Shown one piece after another: positions 17,213-26,664 of a DNA stretch of 64,000 nt. The DNA comes from an uncultured Bacilli bacterium (GTDB lineage Bacteria; Bacillota_I; Bacilli_A; RF39; UBA660). The stretch's first letter is position 1, and every line of letters begins with the position of its first letter. The stretch is taken from positions 1-64,000 of the forward strand of contig CAKONK010000003.1 in the NCBI GenBank assembly GCA_934097085.1. Reading direction: 5' to 3'. The position numbers were made by a program, and so were the translations under genes. Below the pieces are notes generated by a model. That model was not told the DNA's origin. It saw nothing but the letters and a program-made list of their open reading frames with translations, and made no database searches.

Positions 17213-20200
17213 TATATTTACTCCATATACCAGTATATGAATTGCTTTTTACTATAACATTTTCTATGGTTCTTCCATGTTTTTTTCCAAATGCAGATGA
17301 GTATTTGTCATTTAAAAATTTAAAATTAGCAGTTGCACTATTACATTTTAATAGTTTTAACAACTCAATAATAATTTTTTCTTTGATTTCTGTTGAATTG
17401 ATATCTAAATTGGCATAATTAATCATAGATTTTAGTTCTGGAATCAAATTACTATAAAGAACATATTCTTTTTCTATTTTGTCTACAATATATTCTATTA
17501 TTTTATTTAAATTATTATCATAGTTTTCAACTTCATCTCCATGATTATTAAATAACTTATTAAGTGTATTTTTATATTCGATAAAAAATTCCTTTGCAAA
17601 TTTAAATTCCTTAGCATTAGTAACTTCTACCTTATCCGATGCACCAACTAAGTAACATATTTGTCCATTCCAATCAAGCAAGCTATAAAAAGGTACTGGT
17701 TTAGATATTTTCAAAATATCCTTATTATCTTTAAGATTTAATAAATTTACTAAATAATCAATAGTTTTCATTTCATCTTTTTTCGATGTGGTTAAAACAT
17801 AAATTGGCATTCCAACAAGTTTCTTTGTTTCTTTACCCTTATTTAAATAAGTTACCATTACAGCATATGCTGGATTTAAACTTGTATATGAACCATATAA
17901 CTTTGTTGAAAGATTTTCTTTTAAAGGTACTCCCTTATTTCCCTTGCTTTGTTTAGTTTGATTGTAAAATTCTCCAGATTTGTATTCAACTTTCTTACTT
18001 ATCAAAATATCATTTGAATATAAAGCATTTTCTATATTCTTATTAAATAATTTTGAATCAAATTCTTTTGTAATTACTTCACCATTTTCTTCATCAACTT
18101 GTATTGGAATTATATCATTTATTAAACAGTTCATTTTATCATCTAAACTATTTATTACATATCCATATTTTAAAGACTTATAATCTTTATTAGCAATTAA
18201 ATCCTTATTTAATTCCTTAACCATATCAAAATCAATATTTTTTCTTAAGTATTTTTCTTTATATTCACCTAAAACTGCTGCAAGATATGCATCATGTGCA
18301 TGATGATAATCATTAATATCTCTAAATTTATATAGTTCAAATTTTTCTCTATAATTATGTGATAAGTTTGCTTTTAAATAAATTACTTTTGAATTTTCAT
18401 ATAAATTTGCTAATATATTTGCAACATGTTTAGTAATTTGTCTTGTTTCTACTATTTGTCTATTGATAAATCCTTCTATATCTTTTGAATTAAATTCTTT
18501 TCTTATCAAGTTATAATATTTTTTATTTGATATAAGACCAATACTTTTTAGATGAGACCACCATTTTCTATTTGTTTCAGTTTTAAAATTGGATGGTAAA
18601 ACAAAACTTGCAGCCTTATTTTGATTTTCTTCTTTTAAAACTAATGCTTTATTCTCTATGGAATCATCTTTTATTAATGTTCTAGGAATAATATGATCAA
18701 CTTCATAATCGCTTAAATTTTCTATTTTTAATGGTGTCATTGAATATAAACTTTTTCCTTCTTGAATAAAATACAAGAATAATTTTTCAGAATCTATTTT
18801 TTCTTGAGACTTTAACTCTTTATTTAAATTATTATAGTTATTAATTTCATTTCTATATTTTTCGTATAAATTTGCTAGATATTTTTTTCTATCTGGTTTT
18901 CTTTCTTTTTTATCTTCATTTCTCGCCATTTCTATAGATATGTACTCTGGATCATATCCTATATAATTTGTAATTTCGTCCACTATTTTAAGGGCTTGAT
19001 ATATACCCCTTTTTGTTGCTGGAGAAGTAACCAAATCCCTAACCAAATCATAATTAACTTTTTTAGTTATTTGTTCACCATTAATTTTATCTATTAACTC
19101 TAAAAACTTATATTTTTTATTGTTAAGAATTTGCATAAAATTTTCTTTTGTTTCAATCATCAAATCCATAATTGACTTTGAAGTATTTGTTTCTTTATCA
19201 AAATATAAAACACCAGTTAATAATTTTCTTGATAGACTACTCCATCCAGTATATTTTGTTTTTAACAATTTATTAACTTTTTCTTCATTTAAATCAGGAT
19301 ATTCTCTATTTAGTTTAACTTTAAGAATATTTTTATCTTCAAAAATAGTAATCCATTCAATTATTTTTTCGGCATCATTTAGAGTATAATTTGTATTTTC
19401 AAATACCCCATCTATTCCAAAAAAATCGACATAACTTTTCATACTATTAGCAAATTTTTCATCAGCTGAATAGCCCTTTACTAAAATATCATCACCATAA
19501 ATATCAGTAACTTTATTAGCGTATAAGTATTCTTTGAATTTTTTATCAGTTATTGTTCCAGATGTATTTAAAAATAAATCATTATAAATTTGTTCTTGTA
19601 ATTCTTTAGAAAGAGGATTGTCATTAATCTTAATTTGTTTTAATTCATTTAATACTTTAAATTTTGAATATAAAATTAAATTTGCAGGTATAGCCTTTTC
19701 ATTAAGTAGATATGTACAACTAGAAATCATTTTCTTAATAAACTCTTCTGCAGAGGCTTCTTTATCAACAACCTCATCAAAATTATATGGAGTTATTCTT
19801 ATTCTTTCTTGACCACTTTTTCTTATCATCCAAGCGAAATTACTTTTTTCTGTTGTAGTTAAAGGCCCTACATAATAAGGAATCCTAAATTCAAGTAATT
19901 GCACCAATTTATTAGTACCATTATATTCATCACCTAAAAAAGGATAATATTTCTTTTGATTTTCAATTATCTTTACCAATTCATTCTTATTTAACTGATA
20001 TGGAAATTTACCATTTTCTACAGATGTTAATCTTGGTAAAAAATCACCATTTTCTAATCTCATAAGTATTTCTTCATTATATATTTTTACTAAGGAACTA
20101 TCAACATTATTCCAATTTACACTATCAAATAATTTTTTTAGTTCTTTTTGAAAATCATCATATGTAATACCATTAGTTATATATCTATCATATAAACAAT

Positions 20201-21245
20201 AATTTTCTTTTTTAGCATTATTTTTTGTTCTAAATAATTTATCATATAAAGTTCTATCTACATTAAAAACTTGTTTTAAAAATTTTAAATCCTCTTTATG
20301 CTTATCATAATATCCAATCATTAAATTGGATAAACTCGGTGTTTTACTTTCCTTAAATATCTTTTTTAAATAAACAATGTCATACAAATTTTTTAATGCC
20401 TCTAAAAGTTCAATTCTTTCGCCAAGTAATTTCTCATATTCATCATATTTATCATCATATTCAGTAGTTGAAAAAGATAGTTCAACCTTTGCAGAATCTA
20501 TATCTAATAAAAACATTTTTATAAAATTAAATTTATTACCATTTATCATTTTAATAAATTCATTAGTAAATTCCTTTGGCATAAAATTAAAGTAACTTGT
20601 AAGTTCAACCTTTTTATCATTCTTTGAATCTAATAATAGTATTTTTTCTAAATCTTTAAAATCTCTATTTTCATCTATATCAAATTCTTGACAATAATCA
20701 CAAATTAAAGATACAACATTACAAAAAGATTCCTCGATATTTAGACTTTCTGTATTAAACTCACCTTGTACTAAAAAACTTCCACGATATTTTATAATAT
20801 GATGAATTGCAAGATATACAAGTCTAATATCAAATTTTTTATCTTCATTAATTAAAGCATTTCTTAAATGATATATTGTTGGATAGTTTTTTTGATAAGA
20901 ATTAAAGAAATCCTTTTCTTCCTTATTTAGTTCTATAGTTTTATTAACTTTATCATTCTTATTATAAAAAGATTCTTTCATTATTTGATAAAAATTAGGA
21001 TCAACTTTATTTATTTCATTTTGAAATTCCTCTTGTAAAAGTTTTATTCTATATCTTCTTCGATCATATCTTCTTCTAGTACTTCTAAAGTTTCTTCTTG
21101 AAGAAGCAGAAACAGCTTCATCAAATAGTCTAACACCCCATAGTTTCTTGTTACCTTTTCTTAAAACTTTTTGCTTTTCAGATTCGACAACTGCCCATCC
21201 TACAGAATTTGTTCCAATATCTAATCCAATATTATATTTTTTCAT
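17202..21245 (-). CDS. cas9: CRISPR RNA-guided endonuclease Cas9, type II-A
   Basis: 1347 residues; ATG 21245 follows AAAGGAGG. RuvC-I Asp9 (IGLDIGTNSVGWA), the Arg-rich bridge helix (about 50-68), RuvC-II Glu772 (ISIEMARNE), HNH His851 (YEVDHIIPRTL), and RuvC-III His982/Asp985 (HHAHDAYL) are all intact, so cleavage activity is expected. Length and domain order match S. pyogenes Cas9. The PAM-reading carboxyl end differs: instead of the DRKRYT stretch it reads AFGKKHGRTIENV, so a PAM other than NGG is likely. It lies head of the cas operon, with the tracrRNA gene divergent from its leader. The neighbouring UvrD-like gene ends about 270 nt upstream on the same strand. Confidence 0.98.
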   Translation of the reverse strand: MKKYNIGLDIGTNSVGWAVVESEKQKVLRKGNKKLWGVRLFDEAVSASSRRNFRSTRRRYDRRRYRIKLLQEEFQNEINKVDPNFYQIMKESFYNKNDKVNKTIELNKEEKDFFNSYQKNYPTIYHLRNALINEDKKFDIRLVYLAIHHIIKYRGSFLVQGEFNTESLNIEESFCNVVSLICDYCQEFDIDENRDFKDLEKILLLDSKNDKKVELTSYFNFMPKEFTNEFIKMINGNKFNFIKMFLLDIDSAKVELSFSTTEYDDKYDEYEKLLGERIELLEALKNLYDIVYLKKIFKESKTPSLSNLMIGYYDKHKEDLKFLKQVFNVDRTLYDKLFRTKNNAKKENYCLYDRYITNGITYDDFQKELKKLFDSVNWNNVDSSLVKIYNEEILMRLENGDFLPRLTSVENGKFPYQLNKNELVKIIENQKKYYPFLGDEYNGTNKLVQLLEFRIPYYVGPLTTTEKSNFAWMIRKSGQERIRITPYNFDEVVDKEASAEEFIKKMISSCTYLLNEKAIPANLILYSKFKVLNELKQIKINDNPLSKELQEQIYNDLFLNTSGTITDKKFKEYLYANKVTDIYGDDILVKGYSADEKFANSMKSYVDFFGIDGVFENTNYTLNDAEKIIEWITIFEDKNILKVKLNREYPDLNEEKVNKLLKTKYTGWSSLSRKLLTGVLYFDKETNTSKSIMDLMIETKENFMQILNNKKYKFLELIDKINGEQITKKVNYDLVRDLVTSPATKRGIYQALKIVDEITNYIGYDPEYISIEMARNEDKKERKPDRKKYLANLYEKYRNEINNYNNLNKELKSQEKIDSEKLFLYFIQEGKSLYSMTPLKIENLSDYEVDHIIPRTLIKDDSIENKALVLKEENQNKAASFVLPSNFKTETNRKWWSHLKSIGLISNKKYYNLIRKEFNSKDIEGFINRQIVETRQITKHVANILANLYENSKVIYLKANLSHNYREKFELYKFRDINDYHHAHDAYLAAVLGEYKEKYLRKNIDFDMVKELNKDLIANKDYKSLKYGYVINSLDDKMNCLINDIIPIQVDEENGEVITKEFDSKLFNKNIENALYSNDILISKKVEYKSGEFYNQTKQSKGNKGVPLKENLSTKLYGSYTSLNPAYAVMVTYLNKGKETKKLVGMPIYVLTTSKKDEMKTIDYLVNLLNLKDNKDILKISKPVPFYSLLDWNGQICYLVGASDKVEVTNAKEFKFAKEFFIEYKNTLNKLFNNHGDEVENYDNNLNKIIEYIVDKIEKEYVLYSNLIPELKSMINYANLDINSTEIKEKIIIELLKLLKCNSATANFKFLNDKYSSAFGKKHGRTIENVIVKSNSYTGIWSKYNEL

Positions 21246-21246
21246 A

Positions 21247-21274
21247 TTGACATACCTCCTTTTAATATGATAAT
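21247..21274 (+). promoter_or_regulatory. tracrRNA promoter inside the cas9 leader
   Basis: TTGACA (21247-21252), a perfect -35, and GATAAT (21269-21274) are 16 bp apart on the plus strand. The -35 begins two bases upstream of the cas9 start codon and the spacer contains the complement of the cas9 ribosome binding site. Predicted start is about 21281, exactly where the antirepeat begins. Confidence 0.75.
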
Positions 21275-21280
21275 ATTTAA

Positions 21281-21378
21281 TTGTCTTAATACCATTTAAG
21301 ATGACATAGAGAGTTAAAATAAAGGATTACCTAAATACTCATTATGTGATGAGAGGCTGCTTAGGCTGGCCTTTTTTT
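21281..21378 (+). ncRNA. tracrRNA
   Basis: The first about 30 nt (TTGTCTTAATACCATTTAAG onward through GACATAGA) are complementary to the crRNA repeat, followed by GAG in place of the paired bases (the bulge) and TTAAAAT. Next come GG-ATTA-CC (21324-21331, nexus), a perfect CTCAT-TATGTG-ATGAG hairpin (21338-21353), and a GC-rich AGGC..GCCT stem ending in seven T (21372-21378). Order and spacing match II-A tracrRNAs. Length about 98 nt. It is transcribed away from cas9, antisense to any cas9 5' leader that starts further upstream. Confidence 0.93.
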
Positions 21379-21487
21379 ATGTCTTCTATTCACAATTTAA
21401 TTGTACTAAATAATTAACTTTATGTCTACTTAATTTATTTGAATTATTAAAAAATTATTTTATTTAATTTATATTTTTATAAAGTAA

Positions 21488-21514
21488 ATAAAAAGTACTA
21501 TTTTGTTTAGTACT
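21488..21514 (-). terminator. Terminator of the UvrD-like gene
   Basis: On the minus strand AGTACTA, AACAAAA, TAGTACT and then TTTTAT lie directly after the stop codon of the helicase gene, so its transcript probably does not run into cas9. The 21379-21487 stretch holds nothing else recognised except presumably the cas9 promoter, which I could not locate. Confidence 0.7.
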
Positions 21515-21516
21515 CT

Positions 21517-23787
21517 TTAATTTTTAACCATACTGCCCTTCATTATTCCATATATTTCTGATATAAACTCACTATCTTTTTTTAAATTTTTATCACATAG
21601 TAAATAAACATGATTTTTAGTTCTTGTAAGAGCAACATAAAATAATCTTCTTTCTTCAGCAAAAGGAATGCCTTCATCAATAACTTCATTTCGATACAAT
21701 TTTTCTATCCAAGTCATACCTGTTTTAACAGATGGAAATGAAGTATTTAATCCAATAATAATTACATCATCAAAAGTAAGACCTTTAGATTTATGCATAG
21801 TCATTGCTTCAATATCTATATCTTCATAATTTTTAAATACTAAACTAGATTCTATTCCATCAAAGAAGCTTTCATCATCATATAAATTATCTATAATCCT
21901 ATTTGTTCTACCTAATATTAAAATTCTATGATCTGGACTATCACTATATATCTGTAAAATAGTACTTTTAAGTAAATTAATTTCCTCTTTATCAGATTTA
22001 GTTCCATCAAAAGTCTTAATAATAATTGGTTTATCTATATGTTTATCAGATACTAAATCTTTTTTTATTTGACTATTATTTTTCATAATAAACTGTCCAG
22101 ATAAATTGATAAGTTCTTGACTATTTCTATACGTCTTATTAATTTTAAATAGTTTTGCTCCCTTAAAATAGTTAGTAAAATTATAAATATACTCTATTCT
22201 TGAGCCACTAAAGGAGTAAATACTTTGCCAATCATCTCCAACTGCGAATACTTTAGCATCATTTCTTTTAGCGGTCTTCATAGTAAGTTCATACTTAATA
22301 TTAGATATATCTTGATATTCATCAATAATTATATAATCAAATAATAAATGAGTTTCACTTGTTAATTTTTCAATATACTTAACTGCATAGTATAATAAAT
22401 CATCAAAATCAAAGTAATAATATTCTCCACCATAAAGTTTATTTGAATAATAATTATAAAAGTCTAAGAAGTATTTTGCCTCAATCATAACATTTTGTTT
22501 TTCTTCTCCTTTTAAAGTCATAATATATTTTTTTATAACTGTTTTATCCTCTCTATAAGCAGATGATTTTAAATATTTAATACTTGAGTACATAAAATAT
22601 TCAAATGGATATACTTGTGAAAGTGGATTTAAACGAAGAATATGTTCATATATTTCTTCATTAGTTCTTTCATTATATTCAACATTTAACTCCCTTAATT
22701 TGTTATCTAAAATTCTAACAATATTTGAAAGTGATGTTCTTTCAATTTCAATAAATTTATTATTATGCTCTTTATGGTATTTTTCTTTTTCTAATTTTAT
22801 TTTATTATAGTTTTCGTCCTCTAAGCCAAAGTATTCAATATATATTTTTTCACCAGCATAATCAATTGTAAAATCAGGTTTATATATTATATTATTTTCC
22901 ATTAGTTCTGGATAAGCTTCTTCATAAGAATATGAAAGACCTTTTTTATAAAGAAAGTTTGCTATTACTGCTTCACCAGCTGATTTAACATAGTCTCCAT
23001 TTATAGATATAATATTTTCATCTTTCTGAAGTTGCCTTTCAATCCATGATTTAATTAAATTTATAGTTCCTACAGTTTTGGCTTCCTTAAGTTTAACACT
23101 TACATAGTATTCTATAAGCTCATCATAAGTATTAAATTTTTGATAGTTATCAATAAAGAATTTGCTAAATACAAAATTTTTCATTTGTTTAACAGTATCA
23201 AAATTATTAATTATTTCAGTAAATTTATTTTTATCTAAATATAAGTTTTTAAAGTACTCTAAAAAGATTTCTCTTTTTTTATTTCTATCAAGTATAACGC
23301 ATTTTCGATTATTAAATATTTCTCTAATATATTCATAACCAAGTGAATGAAATGTTGTAACGTGTGCTGGGATATTAAAATCTAAGCAAATTCTTTTATC
23401 TAGTTCTTCAGTAGCTTTTCTTGTATAACTTAGTACTAATATTTTTTCTGGTAAAATATTTTTCTTTTCCACTAAATATTTTACTTTTGATGCCATAGTA
23501 GTAGTTTTACCTGTACCTGCTCCAGCTATAATAAGACTATATTTTTCATCACTTAATATGGCTTTACACTGCTCTTTATCAAGTTTTATATTAGGATCAA
23601 TATCTTTATAGAAATTATCAAAGTAATCTTTATTTAACAAATATAATTTTTCTAATACAATGTCATTATAAGTATCAATATTAAAGTTAGAGGGCACAGT
23701 GCCACTATAATTTGCTAATACATTTAAATATAAATCATTTGAAATATATTCATGATTATTATATTTTTTTATAAACTCCTCTTTCAC
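21517..23787 (-). CDS. UvrD/helicase IV-type helicase with embedded nuclease-like domain
   Basis: 756 residues from GTG 23787, with AGGTGG five nt upstream. Walker A AGAGTGKT ends at Thr96 and Walker B-type DEYQD sits near residue 490; SF1A motifs VGDDWQSIYSF, MTMHKSKGLTFDDVII and VALTRTKNHVYL follow in order. Between the 1A and 2A lobes, residues about 265-320 hold a segment KPDFTI..IYIEYFG that fits a PD-(D/E)xK endonuclease core with the Lys replaced. Such helicases unwind DNA 3'-5' and occur in repair and in defence islands. It lies directly upstream of the CRISPR locus but has its own terminator. Confidence 0.85.
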   Translation of the reverse strand: MKEEFIKKYNNHEYISNDLYLNVLANYSGTVPSNFNIDTYNDIVLEKLYLLNKDYFDNFYKDIDPNIKLDKEQCKAILSDEKYSLIIAGAGTGKTTTMASKVKYLVEKKNILPEKILVLSYTRKATEELDKRICLDFNIPAHVTTFHSLGYEYIREIFNNRKCVILDRNKKREIFLEYFKNLYLDKNKFTEIINNFDTVKQMKNFVFSKFFIDNYQKFNTYDELIEYYVSVKLKEAKTVGTINLIKSWIERQLQKDENIISINGDYVKSAGEAVIANFLYKKGLSYSYEEAYPELMENNIIYKPDFTIDYAGEKIYIEYFGLEDENYNKIKLEKEKYHKEHNNKFIEIERTSLSNIVRILDNKLRELNVEYNERTNEEIYEHILRLNPLSQVYPFEYFMYSSIKYLKSSAYREDKTVIKKYIMTLKGEEKQNVMIEAKYFLDFYNYYSNKLYGGEYYYFDFDDLLYYAVKYIEKLTSETHLLFDYIIIDEYQDISNIKYELTMKTAKRNDAKVFAVGDDWQSIYSFSGSRIEYIYNFTNYFKGAKLFKINKTYRNSQELINLSGQFIMKNNSQIKKDLVSDKHIDKPIIIKTFDGTKSDKEEINLLKSTILQIYSDSPDHRILILGRTNRIIDNLYDDESFFDGIESSLVFKNYEDIDIEAMTMHKSKGLTFDDVIIIGLNTSFPSVKTGMTWIEKLYRNEVIDEGIPFAEERRLFYVALTRTKNHVYLLCDKNLKKDSEFISEIYGIMKGSMVKN

Positions 23788-23924
23788 ACTGCCACCTACT
23801 ATAATAGTATTATAACAAAAATCAATTATTTTTTATAGTGAGTTTTGTTTAGTTTAAATTTTTTGTAAGTATTTCATAGTATTATATTAAAAAAAATAGG
23901 ATATTACTCCTATCTAATAAATTA

Positions 23925-24340
23925 TATAGTAAATGCCAACCAAGGAATTATTAACATTAAACTTATTAATAAACACACTTTATAATCTTTTTTAAATAAA
24001 CTAATTATATCTAATGAAGAAAGTATTGAAATAATAACTAATATCATTTGAACTACAGTTATTATAGCGGATATTATATGTGAATCATTAAAACCCTCGA
24101 TGCAAAATATTCCATATATAAAGAATAAAATAATACTAATAATTCTAACTGTTTTTTCTTAGCTTCATTAATTAATGAATTGTAGCTCTTCTAAAAATAT
24201 TTTTTAGATTTTTTTAATTCTATTATTTTTTTCTATTATTAAATTTTTTTTAGCCTTTTTCATATGTATTCATGCCATTTTCAATAATGGCTTCAGCGTC
24301 TTTTTCAATTCCTAAATTCCTTTTAAAGCTAACCTTCATG
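23925..24340 (-). pseudogene. Decayed small membrane protein
   Basis: The 650-nt gap 23788-24438 holds broken coding. An ATG near 24340 opens MKVSFKRNLGIEKDAEAIIENG and soon stops. After at least one frame change an open stretch of roughly 60-80 codons continues (VRIISIILFFIYGIFCIEGFND.., then VQMILVIISILSSLDII) to about 23925, with three hydrophobic segments. No intact gene remains. I do not know the family. It lies downstream of the protease gene on the same strand, so it may have been the third gene of that operon. Confidence 0.4.
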
Positions 24341-24438
24341 AATTATTTTTTACCTCATTAGATATAATGATTTTCTCATAATTTACTGTCTATATATACC
24401 TCAATTATAGATAAAAAAGCTCAAATAAATTTATTTTT

Positions 24439-26664
24439 TTAATTATCATCAAACTCTATATCGTTTTCAGATTCATTATATAGATCAATCTTATTATCGA
24501 TATCAACCTCTTCTGTAAACCATTGATTAAATGAACACATTTGAATAAAATCACCTATTCTATTGACACCATGTAATTCTTTTAAAGTAACAACTAATCC
24601 AAATTTAATATTGTCGCCATCCAAAGGATTAAGTCTATTTTTAGTAGTTACACTTATTCCCCATAAAGGATTATCATACGACTTCTTATCCTTAGATCTT
24701 GTAGAAAATTTTTCTTTAATACATTTTGTATTATCCCATTTTCTAAATTCTCTTCTAGCTTTTTCTTCAGTTGTAGCTTCTCCATCCTCATCTTGAAGAT
24801 CGTTATTAATGGTATCAATGCTATATGTGCTGTCAGTTTTTTTAGATTTTAATCTTCCAATTTTTAATTCAAATTCTGTATTAGTATAATCCACTCCTTG
24901 ATCACGATCACATCTCGGGAAATAACACATAGTAGCTTTAGCTGCAAACGGATATTTGCCATCATTCATTGGAATTGGTAATTGATAATTATAAGTATCA
25001 TATTTTTGAGATACGCCCGAAATGACAAATTTTATTTCATCATTTTGCGTATTTACAATCTCTTTTATACTTGTTGGAACAATTCCGTGCCCATATATTT
25101 TTCTCTCATTTTTATTATATTTTTCATTCCACTTTTCACATGAATCAATTAGAATAGCTTTAGCCTCTTCCCTTGTAAAGCCTAGTACATTTATAAGAAA
25201 AGCTAATTTACGTGCAATCCATGGAGCAGCATAGGACGTACCTGATGTTAATTTTTCTTGACCAGGTGCATAGCAAACATTAACAGGCATGTTTTTATCT
25301 CCGCCGAAATAACAAACATCTGGTTTAACATAAAATGATAAAACTCCACCGGTTCTATGGTAAGATGCTATATTGCCTTCATAATCTACAGGATTAACTA
25401 CAATAGAATTAATGGAATCTGCAGGAGCTCCAATTCTGTATAAATTATTGTCGACATTTGGAGGTAAATTTGTTCCTGCAATTACAAATATAACATCATA
25501 TTTAAATTGTATTTCATCTAAAATAGAACCTTCTGGCGATATAAAGCTTTTTTCAATTTCTTTTTCTGATCCTAGAGACATATTCCATACTTTAATATCT
25601 GGATTATCTTTTATGATTTCTTCAATTTTCAGCATAATTGAAAATGAACTATACTTGCCTGAAGGGCTTATACCAAAGTGTCTCACTCTAAAATTACCGC
25701 ATTTATCATCCATAAATGGATTTAATCTAGGTCCATCAACAATGATTGAAGAAACACCTGTTCCGTGATAATAATCTTCTTCATTTGTTATATCTCCAAC
25801 ATAATTAACTGACTCTACCCAATCACTAAAATAAACATCCTTATTAAATGGAGTGTCAATTACTCCTATAATAGGTTCGGTTGTCGGCTTATTAATTCTA
25901 TTATTGCTTTTGATTTTATCTTTATAAGACACTTCTACTGGGATTTTACTAATATCTTCAACTTCCATCGCAATAAGGTATGGTGCTTTTTTTAAAAGCA
26001 AATTAATTTCATTAGCATTTAACAACAAAGTTGTATTTCTTATTCTATCATTAGGAATATCTAATCCTATCTCTTTTAAAATTTTTTGGGGTTCTTTATC
26101 TGTTGCATAAATTGATATTATCTTTCTATCATTAGATTCTTCATTTAATTCACTAACAAACACTTTTGAAATATTTGATAAATCAACAATTGATTTAAGA
26201 AAATTAGATTTATTTATTTTGGTTTTATTAAAATCAATTAATGATTCTATAATTTCTAAATCATCATTTGATATCTTATTACTAAACTTATCAATAAGAA
26301 TATTTTCTATTTCACTTAAGCTAACGATAGTCTTAGAAATACTATTTCTTGAAAGATAATACGTTATAACATGTTTTTTACCATCATCAGAAAATCTGGC
26401 ACCGACTATTTTATTACCAGGAAGCAATGCTTGAATTCTCCTGGATTTTGAGACAATATCAACATACTCAATTGATATTAAAGCTCCATTTATTAATGTA
26501 ATATTTTTCCAATAATTATCACATTTTTTTAAATCATTTATTACTTTGTGAACTGTGTCTGATGAAAGAATTACACCAGCTTTCATTCTTGGCGGCCCAA
26601 AATTTGGTGTTTTACTCTTTTGATTAAATTTTCCTTTTAATTTTAACATTTTGTTCATAATCAT
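24439..26664 (-). CDS. Subtilisin-like (S8) serine protease, IetS-like
   Basis: 741 residues. The catalytic triad is complete: Asp270 (IIGVIDTPF), His300 (YYHGTGVSS) and Ser477 (TSGTSYAAPW), with oxyanion Asn399 (VIAGTN). There is no signal peptide, so the protease is cytosolic. A 260-residue amino region and a 200-residue carboxyl region flank the core. The ATG overlaps the stop of the AAA gene by 4 nt, so the two are translationally coupled. An AAA ATPase plus cytosolic subtilase is the composition of the IetAS antiphage system. What the protease cuts is not known; naming is by architecture and synteny. Confidence 0.85.
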   Translation of the reverse strand: MIMNKMLKLKGKFNQKSKTPNFGPPRMKAGVILSSDTVHKVINDLKKCDNYWKNITLINGALISIEYVDIVSKSRRIQALLPGNKIVGARFSDDGKKHVITYYLSRNSISKTIVSLSEIENILIDKFSNKISNDDLEIIESLIDFNKTKINKSNFLKSIVDLSNISKVFVSELNEESNDRKIISIYATDKEPQKILKEIGLDIPNDRIRNTTLLLNANEINLLLKKAPYLIAMEVEDISKIPVEVSYKDKIKSNNRINKPTTEPIIGVIDTPFNKDVYFSDWVESVNYVGDITNEEDYYHGTGVSSIIVDGPRLNPFMDDKCGNFRVRHFGISPSGKYSSFSIMLKIEEIIKDNPDIKVWNMSLGSEKEIEKSFISPEGSILDEIQFKYDVIFVIAGTNLPPNVDNNLYRIGAPADSINSIVVNPVDYEGNIASYHRTGGVLSFYVKPDVCYFGGDKNMPVNVCYAPGQEKLTSGTSYAAPWIARKLAFLINVLGFTREEAKAILIDSCEKWNEKYNKNERKIYGHGIVPTSIKEIVNTQNDEIKFVISGVSQKYDTYNYQLPIPMNDGKYPFAAKATMCYFPRCDRDQGVDYTNTEFELKIGRLKSKKTDSTYSIDTINNDLQDEDGEATTEEKARREFRKWDNTKCIKEKFSTRSKDKKSYDNPLWGISVTTKNRLNPLDGDNIKFGLVVTLKELHGVNRIGDFIQMCSFNQWFTEEVDIDNKIDLYNESENDIEFDDN

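Noticed and set aside
17980..20595. Plus-strand frames inside cas9
   Set aside because: They are shadows of the minus-strand cas9 codons, with no ribosome sites.
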